Positions 1 to 12,873 of a stretch of 64,000 bases of DNA are shown here, in pieces. The notes beneath the pieces were generated by a model. That model was not told the DNA's origin. It searched no databases and saw nothing but the letters and a program-made list of their open reading frames with translations. How positions within the stretch are numbered: position 1 is the first letter of the stretch; the number at the start of each line of letters is the position of its first letter. Origin of the DNA: Haematobia irritans (taxonomy: Eukaryota; Arthropoda; Insecta; Diptera; Muscidae); assembly GCF_050003625.1 (NCBI RefSeq), contig NC_134398.1, positions 104,014,404 through 104,078,403 on the forward strand, in the 5' to 3' direction. The position numbers were made by a program, and so were the translations under genes.

Positions 1-720
1 TTGCTTAAAATTTTGCAGAAAAAGAACAATTAGTACTAGAGTCAAGTGTGCTAAATTTTATTGAAATCGGTTCAGATTTAGATATAGCTCCCATATATAT
101 CTTTCGCCCGATATGGACTAATACGGTCCCAGAAGCTAGAATTTTGTCCCAATTAGGTTGAAATTAGGGGTACAATTAGTAGTGTAGTCAAGTATGCAGA
201 ATTTTATTGAAATTGGTTCAGATTTAGATATAGCTCCCATATATAGCTTTCGGCCGATTGACACTCATATGACCACAGAGGCCAATTTTTAACTCCGATT
301 TAGTTGAAATTTTCCACAGGGAGTAGAATTAGCATTGTTGCTATGCGTGCCAAATTTGGTTGAAATCGGTTCAGATCTAGATATAGCTCGCATATATAGC
401 TTTCGCCCGATTTACACTCATACGACCACAGAGGCAAATTTTTTGCTTCGATTTAGTTGAAATTTTGCACAGGGAGTAGAATTAGCATTGTAGCTATGCG
501 TGCCAAATTTGGTTGAAATCGGTTCAGATTTAGATATATCTCCCATATATAGCTTTCGCCCGATTTACACTCATATGACCACAGAGGCCAATTTTTAACT
601 CCGACTTAGTTGAAATTTTGCACAGGGAGTAGAATTAGCATTGTTGCTATGCGTGTCAAATTTGGTTGAAATCGATTCAGATTTAGATATAGCTCCCATA
701 TATATGTTTTTCTGATTTCG
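1..720. repeat. Tandem ~152-bp repeat array (gggagctatat/gaaccgattt type)
   Basis: About five diverged head-to-tail units start near 60, 209, 360, 513 and 666. Each carries the phrase ttgaaatcggttcagattta followed by tagctcccatatata. There is no reading frame of note. The array resembles, in reverse orientation, the internal repeats of the composite repeat at 8284-12155, so it is probably a fragment of that dispersed family. Confidence 0.8.
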
Positions 721-900
721 ACAAAAATGGTCAAAATACCAACATTTTCCTTGTAAAATCGCCACTGCTTAGTCGAAAAGTTGTAAAAGTGACTCTAATT
801 TTCCTAAACTTCTAATACATATATATCGATAAATCATAAACGAACTTTTTCGAAGTTTCCTTAAAATTGCTTCAGATTTAAACGTTTCCCATGTTTTTTT

Positions 901-1640
901 ACTAACATTGTGTTCCACCCTAGTGCATTAGCCGACTTAAATTTTGAGTATATAGATTTTGTAGAAGTCTATCAAATTCTTCCAGATCGAGTGGTATTTA
1001 AATGTATGTATTTGGGACAAACCTTTATATATAGCTCCCAACACATTTGACGGATGTGATATGGTATCGAAAATTTAGATCTACAAAGTGGAGCAGGGTA
1101 TAATATAGTCGGCTCCGCCCGACTTTAGACTTTCCTTACTTGTTTTTTACTAACATTGTGTTCCACCCTAGTGCATTAGCCGACTTAAATTTTGAGTCTA
1201 TAGATTTTGTAGAAGTCTATCAAATTCTTCCAGATCGAGTGATATTTAAATGTATGTATTTGGGACAAACCTTTATATATAGCTCCCAACACATTTGACG
1301 GATGTGATATGGTATCGAAAATTTAGATCTACAAAGTGGAGCAGGGTATAATATAGTCGGCTCCGCCCGACTTTAGACTTCCTTACTTGTTTTTTACTAA
1401 CATTGTGTTCCACCCTAGTGCATTAGCCGACTTAAATTTTTAGTCTATAGATTTTGTAGAAGTCTATCAAATTCTGTCCAGATCGAGTGATATTTATATG
1501 TATGTATTTGGGACAAACCTTTATATATAGCCCCCAACACATTTGACAGATGTTATATGCTATCGAAAATTTAGATCTACAAAGTGATGCAGGGTATAAT
1601 ATAGTCGGCCCCACCTGACTTTAGACTTTCATTACTTGTT
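901..1640. repeat. Three tandem ~247-bp units
   Basis: Units begin at 901, 1149 and 1396 with actaacattgtgttccaccc and end with gactttagactttccttact. The first two are nearly identical and the third is more diverged. The unit end (gtcggctccgcccgactt) is the reverse complement of the left end of the composite repeat at 8284, so these are tandemly amplified ends of that family. The 180 bases before 901 are AT-rich and hold no gene. Confidence 0.85.
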
Positions 1641-1706
1641 TTATTTAGAAAAATCGGGTGGTACATATATGGGAGCTATATCATAACTTGAAAGAACAAA
1701 TTTTTG

Positions 1707-1874
<168 letters not shown>

Positions 1875-2130
1875 AATAAAAAAAAAAAAACAAGAGACAA
1901 ATTCGTTGACGCCAAGGGCCCGTAGACCAACTTGCTTTTATTGAAGGTTGAAGCGCAAAAAAAAACTACCAAAATTCCGCCTAAAGCGGTTATTGATATC
2001 GTATCGAGTTTAATGGCTTAATTACAAATAAGTGAAAAGGATAACAATGCAATTCACAAAATACAAGTAATCAAATGTCAAAATAGATAATATGCAAGGG
2101 GGGTACTCATCATAGGTTGAACCGTGAGTT

Positions 2131-2828
<698 letters not shown>

Positions 2829-2894
<66 letters not shown>
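2829..2894. repeat. (TA)n microsatellite
   Basis: About 66 bases of alternating TA between the LINE fragment and a MITE end. Confidence 0.98.
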
Positions 2895-3411
<517 letters not shown>

Positions 3412-3430
3412 TATATATATATATATATAG

Positions 3431-3797
3431 GGATCTCAACATCAAGAGCGCAACGGAACGCAAACGGTTATTGCAGATTTGGGAAGTGAAAGTGATGCCT
3501 TGGACGTTCTTCGCTGTACTAGAAATCTTGCTGGATCGGCTATTTCAATCGAAAGAGACCTCAATCCTCGACGTCAGAGAAATAAGGTTGCTATGCTCAT
3601 GATACGGAAGGAAATTTTGAAGGAGTCAAAGAAATATAAAATCATAGTGAAAGACGATAGAATGAAGATAAATGACAAATGGTATGCTTGGGATGCTGAA
3701 AATCGTCTGGTATGTGGAAAAACAAGTGCTCAAGGAATTATATGCCAATGAACTATCAAAAACAAGTTTCAATGATACTTTCGAAAAAATCTACGCA
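3431..3797 (+). pseudogene. LINE-A part 1: ORF1-like / N-terminal region
   Basis: An open stretch (3479-3751) encodes a charged segment with IERDLNPRRQRNKVAMLMIR and a DKWYAWD motif. This resembles the conserved C-terminal block that precedes the endonuclease in some insect LINEs. A frameshift near 3745 is followed in another frame by ELYANELSKTSFNDTFEKIY, and then the 1.27-kb repeat interrupts it. The reading resumes at 5069 with the endonuclease start. Family assignment below 'non-LTR LINE' is not possible from this piece. Confidence 0.6.
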
Positions 3798-5068
3798 AAC
3801 AAGTATATACGGCCGTAAGTTCGGCCAGACCGAATCTTATGTACCCTCCACCATGGATTGCGTAAAAACTTCTACGAAAGACTGTCACCCACAAATTTCA
3901 ACTCACATGGTTGTTACATATCATATACTACCACCACGCACCAAATTTCAGCCAGATCGGATGAATTTTGCTTCTCCAAAAGGCACCGGAGGTCAAATCT
4001 GGGGATCGGTTTATATGGGAGCTATATATAATTATGGACTGGCAGGAACCAATTCCTGCATGGTTGTTGGATACCCTATACTAACATCACGTACCAAATT
4101 TCAACCTAATGTGAAGAATTTAGCTCTTCCAAGGTGCTCCGGAGGTCAAATCTAGGGATCGGTTTATATGGGAGCTATATATAATTATGGACCGATATCG
4201 ACCAATTTTTGCATGGATGTTTGAGGCCATATATTAACATCACGTACCAAATTTTAACTGAATCAGATGAATTTTGGTCTTCCAAGAGGCTCCGGAGAGG
4301 AAATCTGGTGATCGGTTTATATGGGGGCTATATATAATTATGGATCGATATGGACCAATTTTTGCATGGTTGTTAGAGACCATATACTAATACCATGTAC
4401 CAAATTTCAGCCGGATCCGATGAAAATTGTTTCTCTTAGAGGCTCTTCAAGACAAATCGGGGGATCGGTTTATATGGGGGCTATATATAATTATGGACCG
4501 ATGTGGACCAATTTTTGCATGGTTGTTAGAGACCATATACTAACACCATGTACCAAATTTCAGCCGGATCGGATGAAATTTTCTTCTCTTAGAGGCTCCG
4601 CAAGCCAAATCGGGGGATAGGTTTATATGGGGGCTATACATAATTATGGACCGATGTGAACCAATTTTTGCATGGTTGCTAGAGACCATATACTAACACC
4701 ATGTGCCAAATTTCAGCCGGATCTGATGAAATTTGCTTCTCTTAGAGGTCTCGCAAGCCAAATTTGGGGATCCGTTTATATGGGGGCTATACGTAAAAGT
4801 GGACCGATATGGCCCATTTGCAATACCACCTGACCTACATCAATAATAACTACTTGTGCCAAGTTTCAAGTCGATAGCTTGTTTCGTTCGGAAGTTAGCG
4901 TGATTTCAACAGACCGACGGACGGACGGACATGCCCAGATCGACTCAGAATTTCACCACGACCCAGAATATATATACTTTATGGGGTCTTAGAGCAATAT
5001 TTCGATGTGTTACAAACGGAATGACAAAGTTAATATACCCCCCATCCTATGGTGGAGGGTATAAAAAC
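3798..5068. repeat. Dispersed 1.27-kb repeat with ~154-bp internal tandem units, inserted in LINE-A
   Basis: The insert starts near gtatatacggccgtaagttc and ends at ggtggagggtataaaa. Five to six internal units of about 154 bp start near 4005, 4157, 4309, 4463, 4617 and 4770; each contains cggtttatatgggggctata. A (GGAC)n run lies near 4915. The termini are complementary (taccctccaccat near 3842, atggtggagggta near 5050). Open frames inside are repeat artefacts. It lies between the ORF1-like part and the endonuclease of LINE-A. I cannot define a TSD. Confidence 0.75.
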
Positions 5069-5439
5069 TAGAGAATACCGCGTCTAAAAGACCAAAACTA
5101 AATATTGAACTAAAAATTATCTCGTATAACATAAATGGATTGTCGAATAAATATTTATACTCTTACTTTTTCTCTTATTTATGTAATTTTGATATAATAA
5201 TACTACTAGAAACTCATTTGGAAGGGGAATTCACAAATCAAGCAGAAAGATACTTCCGGGGTTACAATATTCAATGGATTAGTGCGGATAGAATAAGTAG
5301 ATTCGGGAGAGCTATTGGAGAAATAATGGTAGGCGTTAAAAAGAATCTACGAAATCAAAATTTAAAATATGAATTCAAAACTATGGATGGATTAATAGGA
5401 ATAGATTTAATTATGGCTGATTTTAGAGCATTGATCATG
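5069..5439 (+). pseudogene. LINE-A part 2: APE-type endonuclease, N-terminal half
   Basis: The frame starting near 5075 reads into an apurinic/apyrimidinic-type endonuclease. SYNINGL marks the first strand and IILLETHLEG carries the conserved glutamate. The frame stops just inside the next insertion. It resumes at 7168 with PLYLRSINW, the next conserved strand, and the reading frame closes if copy A and one TG are discounted. Confidence 0.8.
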
Positions 5440-6603
5440 CACTGTTAGAAAAATATGTTTTTCATATGTTCCTATATAAACAAAATGTGTTTCGGGCACG
5501 ATTTTAAACCACAATATATTTAAGTGCGAACATGTAATTTTCCTAAACTAACACTAAATGTTTGGGACATCTATGTTAATATGTTAGAATATATTATGTT
5601 TGGGGCATGAATGTTTCATAAAAATCATATGTGTGAATACAAACATATATAAATTTACAAATTTCAACTAAACATACATATGTTGTGATATTTTATTCAA
5701 AGCGACAGAGAGAGTATAGAGAAATAGAGATGGAAACCGGGAGAGTTGACGAAAGATATCAATATAACACAGCAAAAGAGTCAAAAGAGAACAATTTCTG
5801 TGAAACCGCTTGTATGTTGTTTCGGAAAACTGTTTTATGATAAGGCCAAAAATTTGATATGTTTAAGTCTAAATATTATTTAATTTGAATAAAGAGAATA
5901 TACATTCTGAACCAAGAGAATAGACATTTGAAAAACAAACAGCTTATGTTTTCGCCTTGAGAGCAGCATTTTATGTATGTGTGGACATGTGTTTTGTTTA
6001 TCATTTTGGCATTATTTTTTTCTTGGTTCGTTAAAAGAAATCAGGGGTCTTCATAAAAATAACGAAAGGGCACTATACTCTTTTTAGAGTTGGGACGGTA
6101 AAATGAAATAAGGAGGAAAGAGTGAAAAATTACACAGTAAAATGTAAAAAAACAAAGTTTAGTTTCACTTTATTAAAAAGTAGTCCACGAGGAGTTGACG
6201 GACACCATCAAATATAAAAGCGGGCATTAAGTTCGACTTTTACAGCTAAAACAATTTAAAAAGTTTATTTTCTTTAAAATGAATTATTAAAGAAAAATAA
6301 AAGGAATTTTAGAGCGATGGTGTTAAATGCTAGTAAAAAACTGTTCACTCCTAAATAAATTTATGTTTATATTATAAAATTATGTATGTATGTTTATACT
6401 CGACTCCACGTTCTTCTTTTGTTAGTTTTTGAATTCCTTCCAAATTTTAAAGTTTTGTACAAAAACAGTTTTTTATTACAAGTTTTTTATTTGCAATAAA
6501 AAATAATATTTTATCCAAAAATCATTCAATTTCGTTTATATCAAGCACTGTTACTGACTATAAATCTTTAATAACGCACATTTCGATGTTTCATTAAAAA
6601 TCT

Positions 6604-6670
6604 GTCGGGGCAGGGATTGAACCCACGACCCTTTGCATGCAAGGCAGACATGCTAACCACTGCTCCACGT
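6604..6670 (-). other. tRNA-like module 1 of copy A
   Basis: The reverse strand has an A-box-like GTGGAGCAGTGGTTAGCATG and a B-box-like GGGTTCAATCCC at tRNA spacing. The anticodon loop CTTGCAT gives TGC (alanine-like). The acceptor stem does not pair, so this is tRNA-derived, not a gene. Confidence 0.6.
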
Positions 6671-6790
6671 GGCAAACAAATGTATGTTTCTGTTAAATAA
6701 TGTTATGTTTGCATGGGCTCGTGGGCGCTGCAAACTATGCTATATAAATGTAACTTAAAACGATAATTATCTACTGGTGACTATAACAGC

Positions 6791-6860
6791 TACGTAGCCC
6801 AGTGGATAGTGTGTTGGCTTACAAACTGTATGGTCCTCGGTTCGATTCTCCGTGCAGGCG
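6791..6860 (+). other. tRNA-like module 2 of copy A
   Basis: TAGCCCAGTGGATAGTG resembles an A box and D arm, and GGTTCGATTCT matches the B-box consensus at 10 of 11 positions. The acceptor stem is poor. It is transcribed away from module 1, about 120 bp apart. Confidence 0.55.
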
Positions 6861-7167
6861 AAAGGTAAAATTTAAAAAATTTATAAAAGTGAATAATTTC
6901 TTCAACATTATTTGTATTACAGAGAAAGGTGCCAATAACTAAAAAATTTCGTGGAAGTGAAAATTACGAGTATGTTAGGGAATGCACAATCGTGTTTGGG
7001 AAAAATTCTTCCAAGCATATAATATTTTTGGCTCGAAATGCTTCCAAACATATAATATGTTCACATAAAACAAACATATTAATGTTTCGGCAGTATGCAA
7101 TAATATATGTGCTTCCTGCAAAATATGTTTGGAACATATGTTAAAGAAGCGATTTTTTTTGAGGGTG

Positions 7168-8283
7168 TGCCACTATACTTGAGAAGTATAAACTGGGCCC
7201 AAGACTTTGATAATGTTAAGCAATTCCTTGAAGTAACCGAGCAAGAGAATATAATATTAATAGGCGAATTGGCGAACTTCAGCAGGAAATTGTATATTTG
7301 TATAGAGAAAAGTTCCCAGCAGCATCTGAGAGGCGTAGATCTCAGGATAAAATAATCAATGGAAAAGGGCGTATATACTTTGAAATGTGCAATGAAAATA
7401 ATATGGTTATATTGAACGGGCAAACCAAAGGAGATGAACATGGTAAATTTAAATTTGTGAGCACTGCGGGCGAATCGGTCAATGATATATGTTCAGTATC
7501 GCAAACCCTATTGGAATATGTCGAAAATTTCATGGTAGAAGATAAAATCTGGTCCGATCATATGCCAATAGTTTTAGCTCTACGAATAAATAGTACAGAA
7601 ATCAACGAGAACAAGCTAAATCTACTGCCTAAACTTCTGTGGAGAGAATCAGACAAAAATGATTACCAAAGAAACATGGACATCATTCTACAGGATCTGG
7701 AAAATTCAGAAAGATCTAACGGATGTGGTAATTAAATCATCAAAACCGGTACAAGAAAAACCAAACTACATTAGGAAAAATAAATGGTTTAATGACAGAT
7801 GTCACTGGGCAAGGAAAAAGGTTTTTCGATGCTTGAATAAATTTAGAAAAATAAACAGCGATAATACAAAACTGGCTTATTTAATGGCTCAAAGACACTA
7901 TAAATCAGTCTGTGAAATTATAATGATATCACTAGTAAAATTAATAGTGTTCGAAGTAGTAAAGAATGGTGGACTTTAGCAAAAGAAATAAATAACCAAA
8001 ACTTCCAAATTAGCCATCAAATAGGTTCAGAATCTTTCTCAAACTACTTTCGGGACCTGCTGAACCTAACACAGCGCTCCTCGAGTATCCTTTATGCCCC
8101 CATGTTAACAATAGGCATATTATTAGATGCCGAAATAACTGTTGGAGAAATTAGAGATATGCTGAGCTCGGTCAAGTTAAACAAAGACCCAGGAGAGGAC
8201 AGGATCCCCTACGAGTTTTTCATTAACTCCACCAATAATTTTTTACAAAAATTGACGCTCGTATACAATAATAAATATGAACA
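7168..8283 (+). pseudogene. LINE-A part 3: endonuclease C-terminus to RT N-terminus
   Basis: Pieces in shifting frames encode PLYLRSINWAQDF, then NIILIG, KFKFVS, VNDICSV and WSDHMPIVL. The SDH motif is the catalytic histidine of the APE family. A linker follows, then RT block 1 near 8160-8240 with KDPGEDRIPYEFF. Several frameshifts break it. The coding sequence stops near 8283, where a dispersed repeat enters. RT continues at 12156. Confidence 0.8.
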
Positions 8284-8748
8284 AGTAAGTAAAGTAGAAA
8301 GTCGGGCGGGGCCGACTATATCATACCCTAAACCACCATTACAGAATTAGTAATCATAAGCATTTGTGGGGTAACATATAGGTCTGGGAGATAAACCGCA
8401 ATTACATATTTAAGAAAATTAAGGGGTACATGTCTATGGGTGCTTTGTGTCAATCTGACTATAGCTCATAGTCAATGTTGCCAGGGAAAATGTTCGGTTT
8501 ACCCTACAAGGACAAAAAAAGTTCCCTACTTTCCCATACATTCCCAAACAATTTTCCCTACTATATTTTTCGTTAAATTTAAAAAATTTTACAAAACAAA
8601 AATGGTTCTAAGTACTTTATTATATTAAAATATGAATATGCAACGTGTATAAATTCTATAGAAACAAAATTTTGAGAAAAAATTCCACAAAAATAAAATT
8701 TTGAGAAAATTTTTTATAGAAATAATATTTTGAAAAAAAATTTCTATA
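8284..8748. repeat. Composite dispersed repeat, left part
   Basis: It begins with aagtagaaagtcgggcgggg and ataccctaaaccacc, the family end also seen inverted at 1050-1140. Low-complexity aaattttgagaaaa text precedes copy B. The repeat resumes after copy B at 10551 and ends at 12155. No gene is visible. Confidence 0.7.
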
Positions 8749-9057
8749 CACCCTCAAAAAAAATCGCTTCTTTAACATATGTTCTAAACATATTTTGCAG
8801 GAAGCACATATATTATTGCATACTGCCGAAACATTAATATGTTTGTTTTATGTGAACATATTATATGTTTGGAAGCATTTTGAGCCAAAAATATTATATG
8901 CTTGGAACAATTTTTCCCAAACACAATTGTGCTCATTCCCTAACATACTCGTAATTTTCACTTCCACGAAATTTTATGGTTATTGGCACCTTTTTCTGTA
9001 ATACAAATAATGTTGAAGAAATTATTCACTTTTATAAATTTTTAAAATTTTACCTTT

Positions 9058-9127
9058 CGCCTGCACGGAGAATCGAACCGAGGACCATACAGTTTATAAG
9101 CCAACACACTATCCACTGGGCTACGTA
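9058..9127 (-). other. tRNA-like module 2 of copy B
   Basis: This is the reverse strand equivalent of 6791-6860 with the same A- and B-box-like text; one base differs near the anticodon loop. Confidence 0.55.
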
Positions 9128-9248
9128 GCTGTTATAGTCACCAGTAGATAATTATCGTTTTAAGTTACATTTATATAGCATAGTTTGCAGCGCCCACGAG
9201 CCCATGCAAACATAACATTATTTAACAGAAACATACATTTGTTTGCCA

Positions 9249-9315
9249 CGTGGAGCAGTGGTTAGCATGTCTGCCTTGCATGCAAAGGATCGTGGGTTCA
9301 ACCCCTGCTCCGACC
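9249..9315 (+). other. tRNA-like module 1 of copy B
   Basis: It is equivalent to 6604-6670, with anticodon-loop TGC and B-box GGGTTCAACCC. It diverges from module 2 across about 120 bp. Confidence 0.6.
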
Positions 9316-10550
9316 GAACATTTTTTTTGTTTTTTTTTTTAATTTACACATTTATATTTATACTATATTAATTTTTTTTTAAATGAAACTTCGAAATATG
9401 CGTTATTAAAGATTTATAGTCAGTAACAGTGCTTGATATAAACGAAATTGACTGATTTTTGGATAAAATATTATTTTTTATTGCAAAAATAACAATCTTG
9501 TAATAAAAAACTGTTTTTGTACAAAACTTTAAAATTTGGAAGGACTTCAAAAACTAACAAAAGAAGAACGTGGAGTCAAGTATAAACATACATACATAAT
9601 TTTATAATATAAACATAAATTTATTTAGGAGTGAACAGTTTTTTACTAGCATTTAACACCATCGCTCTAAAATTCCTTTTATTTTTCTTTAATAATTCAT
9701 TTTAAAGAAAATAAACTTTTTAAATTGTTTTAGCTGTAAAACTAGAACTTAATGCCCGCTTTTATATTTGATGGTGTCCGTCAACTCCTCGTGGACTACT
9801 TTTTAATAAAGAGGAACTAAAGTTTGTTTTTTTACATTTTACTGTGTAATTTTTCACTATTTCCTCCTTATTTCATTTTACTGTCCCAACTCTAAAAAGA
9901 GTATAGTGCCCTTTCGTTATTTTTATGAAGACCCCTGAATTCTTTTAACGAACCAAGAAAAAAATTGTGCCCATAATGCCAAAATGATAAACCCAACGCA
10001 CGTCCACACATACATAAAATGCTGCTCTCAAGGCGAAAACATATGCTGTTTGTTTTTCAAATGTCTATTCTCTTGGTTCCTAATGTCTATTCTCTTTATT
10101 CAAATTAAATAATATTTAGACTTAAACATATCAAATTTTTGGCCTTATCATAAAACAGTTTTCCGAAACAACATACAAGCGGTTTCACAGATATTGTTCT
10201 CTTTTGACTCTTTTGCTGTGTTATATTGATATCTTTCGTCAACTCTCCCGGTTTCCATCTCTATTTCTCTCTATACTCTCTCTGTCGCTTTGAATAAAAT
10301 ATCACAACATATGTATGTTTAGTCGAAATTTGTATATTTATATATGTTTGTATTCACACATATGATTTTTATGAAACATTCATGCCACAAACATAATATA
10401 TTCTAACATATTAACATAGATGTCCCAAACATTTAGTGTTAGTTTAGGAACATTACATGTTTGCACTTAAATATATTGTGTTTAAAAATTGTGCCCGAAA
10501 CACATTTTGTTTATATCGGAACATATGAAAAACATATTTTTCTAACAGTG

Positions 10551-12155
10551 TAGAAATACAATTTTGACAAAATGTTCTATAGAAATCAAATGTTGACAAC
10601 ATTTTCTACAGGAATAAAGTTTACCACACATTGTTAAAGATCAAGCCTTGCTGGCTTCTAATTTCCTCCTCTAGATCCACCAAAATGTAAAAATTCTTAC
10701 AAATTGTGTTGAGTGAAAATGTCCTACATTGTGGCCCTACGTCCCTACAAGACGCTAAATATTAGAAAAACCCTACATATAGGGAATTTCCCCTACTTCT
10801 AGCAACACTGGCTGTGTTGATATTGCGCCTACGGAGCTAGTATGCCACTAATATTGAGCCCATTATTAAAAAAGAGAAAATCGTTAAATTAGTGTGGGTA
10901 ATAAATACAAATTTGTAAAAATCGAGCAATATTCTTATGTAAGAGCTACAAGTACGTATAAGTACTATCGGCTAGTACATCAAAATTTGAAATTTGAGTA
11001 ACATTGGTTAATAAATAAGAGTACTATGGCCAAATTTGGGAAAATCGAGCGATGCATATATGTGGAAGCTATATCTAAATCTGCACCAATTTGCATAATA
11101 TTTTGCGGGTTTGATTAATACCACAAAAGGTTACCTTGTGCAAGATTTGAGTAAGATCAGTTAAGAAATGAGACCTGTATGGTCAAACATAAGGTTATTA
11201 GGGGCGAATTTTTCAAAATCGGGTGATACATATATGGGAGCTATATCTACATCTGAACCGATTTTGATGAAATTTTGCACATATAGTGAGTACTGTAGGG
11301 GACTGGAGCTAGCCAACTTTTAGTCAGATCGGTTAATAAATAAGGGTTCTAAGGCCAAATTTGGGAAAATCGGGATATACATATATATGGGAGCTATATC
11401 TAAATCTGAACCGATTTCGATGATTTTTTGCACATATAGTTAGTGCTATAGAAGACTACATTTAGCTAAATTTGGGTAAGATCGGTTGATAAATAAGGGT
11501 TTTATGGTCAAATTTAGAAAAATCGGGCGGTACATATATATGGGAGCTATAGCTAAATCTGAACCGATTTCGATGATTTTTTGCACATATAGTAAGTGCT
11601 ATAGAAGACTACATTTAGCTAAATTTGGGTAAGATCGGTTGATAAATAAGGGTTTTGTGGCCAAATTTGGGAAAATCGGGCGATACATATATATGGGAGT
11701 TATATCTAAATCTGAACCGATTTGGATGAAATTTTGCAGATTTGAAGGGCGATGGAAAAGATTACCTTTTGCCAAATTTGGTGACGATGCGTTTGCAAAA
11801 ACGCACAACGTGACCCCATTTGTCGAAATCGGGCGATACATATATATGGGAGCTATATCTAAATTTGATCCGATTTCTTCCAAATTCAATAGCGTTCGTC
11901 CTTGTGCCCAAAAAACTCCCTGTACCAAATTTCATCAAAATCGGTTAATAATTGCGACCGGAATCCTGTGAACAACAAATACATGGACAGACGGACGGAC
12001 GGACGGACACCAAGCGCTGGATCGACTCAGGAGGTGATTCTGAGTCGATCGGTATATATTTTATGGGGTCTAAAATCAATATTTCTGGTAGGAACCTTTT
12101 TTGGCCGATCAAACTTATTATACCCAAACCACTATGTGGTTTAGGGTATAAAAAG
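10551..12155. repeat. Composite dispersed repeat, right part with 150-160-bp units and 3' hairpins
   Basis: From about 11020 to 11880 there are five to six diverged units of roughly 150-160 bp, each with gggagctatatctaaatctg. A (GGAC)n run (11985-12008) follows. Next is a perfect hairpin (gatcgactcag / ctgagtcgatc, about 12020-12050, 9-base loop), then a terminal hairpin around ccaaaccactatgtggttta and gggtataaaaag. The same 3' end recurs at 48000-48200 and, inverted, at 59205-59400. No coding region is convincing. Confidence 0.8.
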
Positions 12156-12433
12156 GGGATATCGACGAGACATTTATCAGGACTGTTATATTCCCCATAC
12201 ACAAGTAAGGATCACTGAGCGATGTTTCAGATTATAGAGGGATTTCTTTTATGAATTGCGTGGCAAAAATTTGAATATTGAATAAACGGCTATTCAACTG
12301 GTTAGAGGATGGCTTTAGAAAAAAATATTCCACAGCAGATAACTTGTACACTCTAGCATCTTTGGTAAATATAAGAATAGCTGAGAAGAAAAAAGTATAC
12401 GCCTTCTTTGTGGACTTCAGAGCTGCTTTCGAC
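12156..12433 (+). pseudogene. LINE-A part 4: reverse transcriptase blocks 2-3
   Basis: The frame reads VIFPIHK, then DYRGISF, an in-frame stop, then AEKKKVYAFFVDFRAAFD, which holds the first catalytic aspartate block of RT. The frame is cut at 12434 by a CACTCACG-rich insertion. Confidence 0.8.
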
Positions 12434-12873
12434 TAGAGGTGTGCACGTGAGTAATAGTTTACTCACGCTCACGCACACTCACGACTGAAAAATCATACTC
12501 ACGCACACTCACGCACGATATTTTTTGGTAGGTCTCACGCTCACGCACACTCACGAAAAGAAAATTTGTACTCACGCACACTCACGCACGAAAACGTCGT
12601 GACTCACGAATAATTTTATGATTAATTTACCTTACCGAAGTGTCTGAAAACATGAGCATTATTTAAATCGAGAGTGTTATTAAACTCTTAACATCCCAGG
12701 TGTCACTAAAATTGTAATTGAATATAACTCTTAAGCGTTTTATGTTGGTGAGCAGGAATATTTTCGTGAGTGTAATTCTTTACTCACGCACACTCACGAA
12801 GATATTATTTTCGTGACTCACACTCACGCACGACATTTTGGTTTGTTAATCACGCTCACGCACACTCACGCTG
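12434..12873. repeat. CACTCACG-rich insertion (hAT-like, uncertain)
   Basis: It starts tagaggtgtgcacgtgagta and is built of CTCACGCACACTCACG variants at both ends, with an AT-rich middle (12605-12760). It interrupts the RT of LINE-A. The left end resembles short hAT-type termini, but the right terminus is missing and some RT sequence between the flanks is lost. The host flank just after it carries a 19-bp duplication (gggagaggaactgtccga twice, 12880-12917). Confidence 0.6.

Larger units (their letters stand above)
5440..7167 (+). mobile_element. CAC-family DNA element, copy A (1728 bp)
   Basis: The left end is CACTGTTAGAAAAATATG; the right end, reverse complemented, is CACCCTCAAAAAAAATCGC. 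A 2-bp TSD (TG at 5438-5439 and 7168-7169) flanks it. Discounting the element plus one TG restores the endonuclease reading frame of LINE-A, which confirms the boundaries. No transposase is visible. The interior is AT-rich with many acatatgtt/aacatat motifs and two divergent tRNA-like modules. CAC ends and short TSDs suggest a non-autonomous EnSpm/CACTA-like element, by inference. Confidence 0.8.
8749..10550 (-). mobile_element. CAC-family DNA element, copy B (1802 bp)
   Basis: It begins CACCCTCAAAAAAAATCGC and ends TTTTTCTAACAGTG, which is copy A in reverse. The 2-bp TSD is TA (8747-8748 and 10551-10552). It is collinear with copies A and D along its whole length and has no transposase frame. 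It sits inside the composite repeat that itself interrupts LINE-A. Confidence 0.85.

Noticed and set aside
1..720. CRISPR-like array
   Set aside because: Units are diverged, ~152 bp and lack constant short repeats with unique spacers; the context is a eukaryotic genome.
3712..4620. Repeated open frames (TNFCMVVRDHIL type)
   Set aside because: They are translations of the ~154-bp tandem repeat; frames open and close at random between units.
11599..12218. ORFs on both strands over the composite repeat
   Set aside because: Same peptide text recurs at 47.5-48.2 and 59.2-59.7 kb only because the repeat does; no constraint visible.
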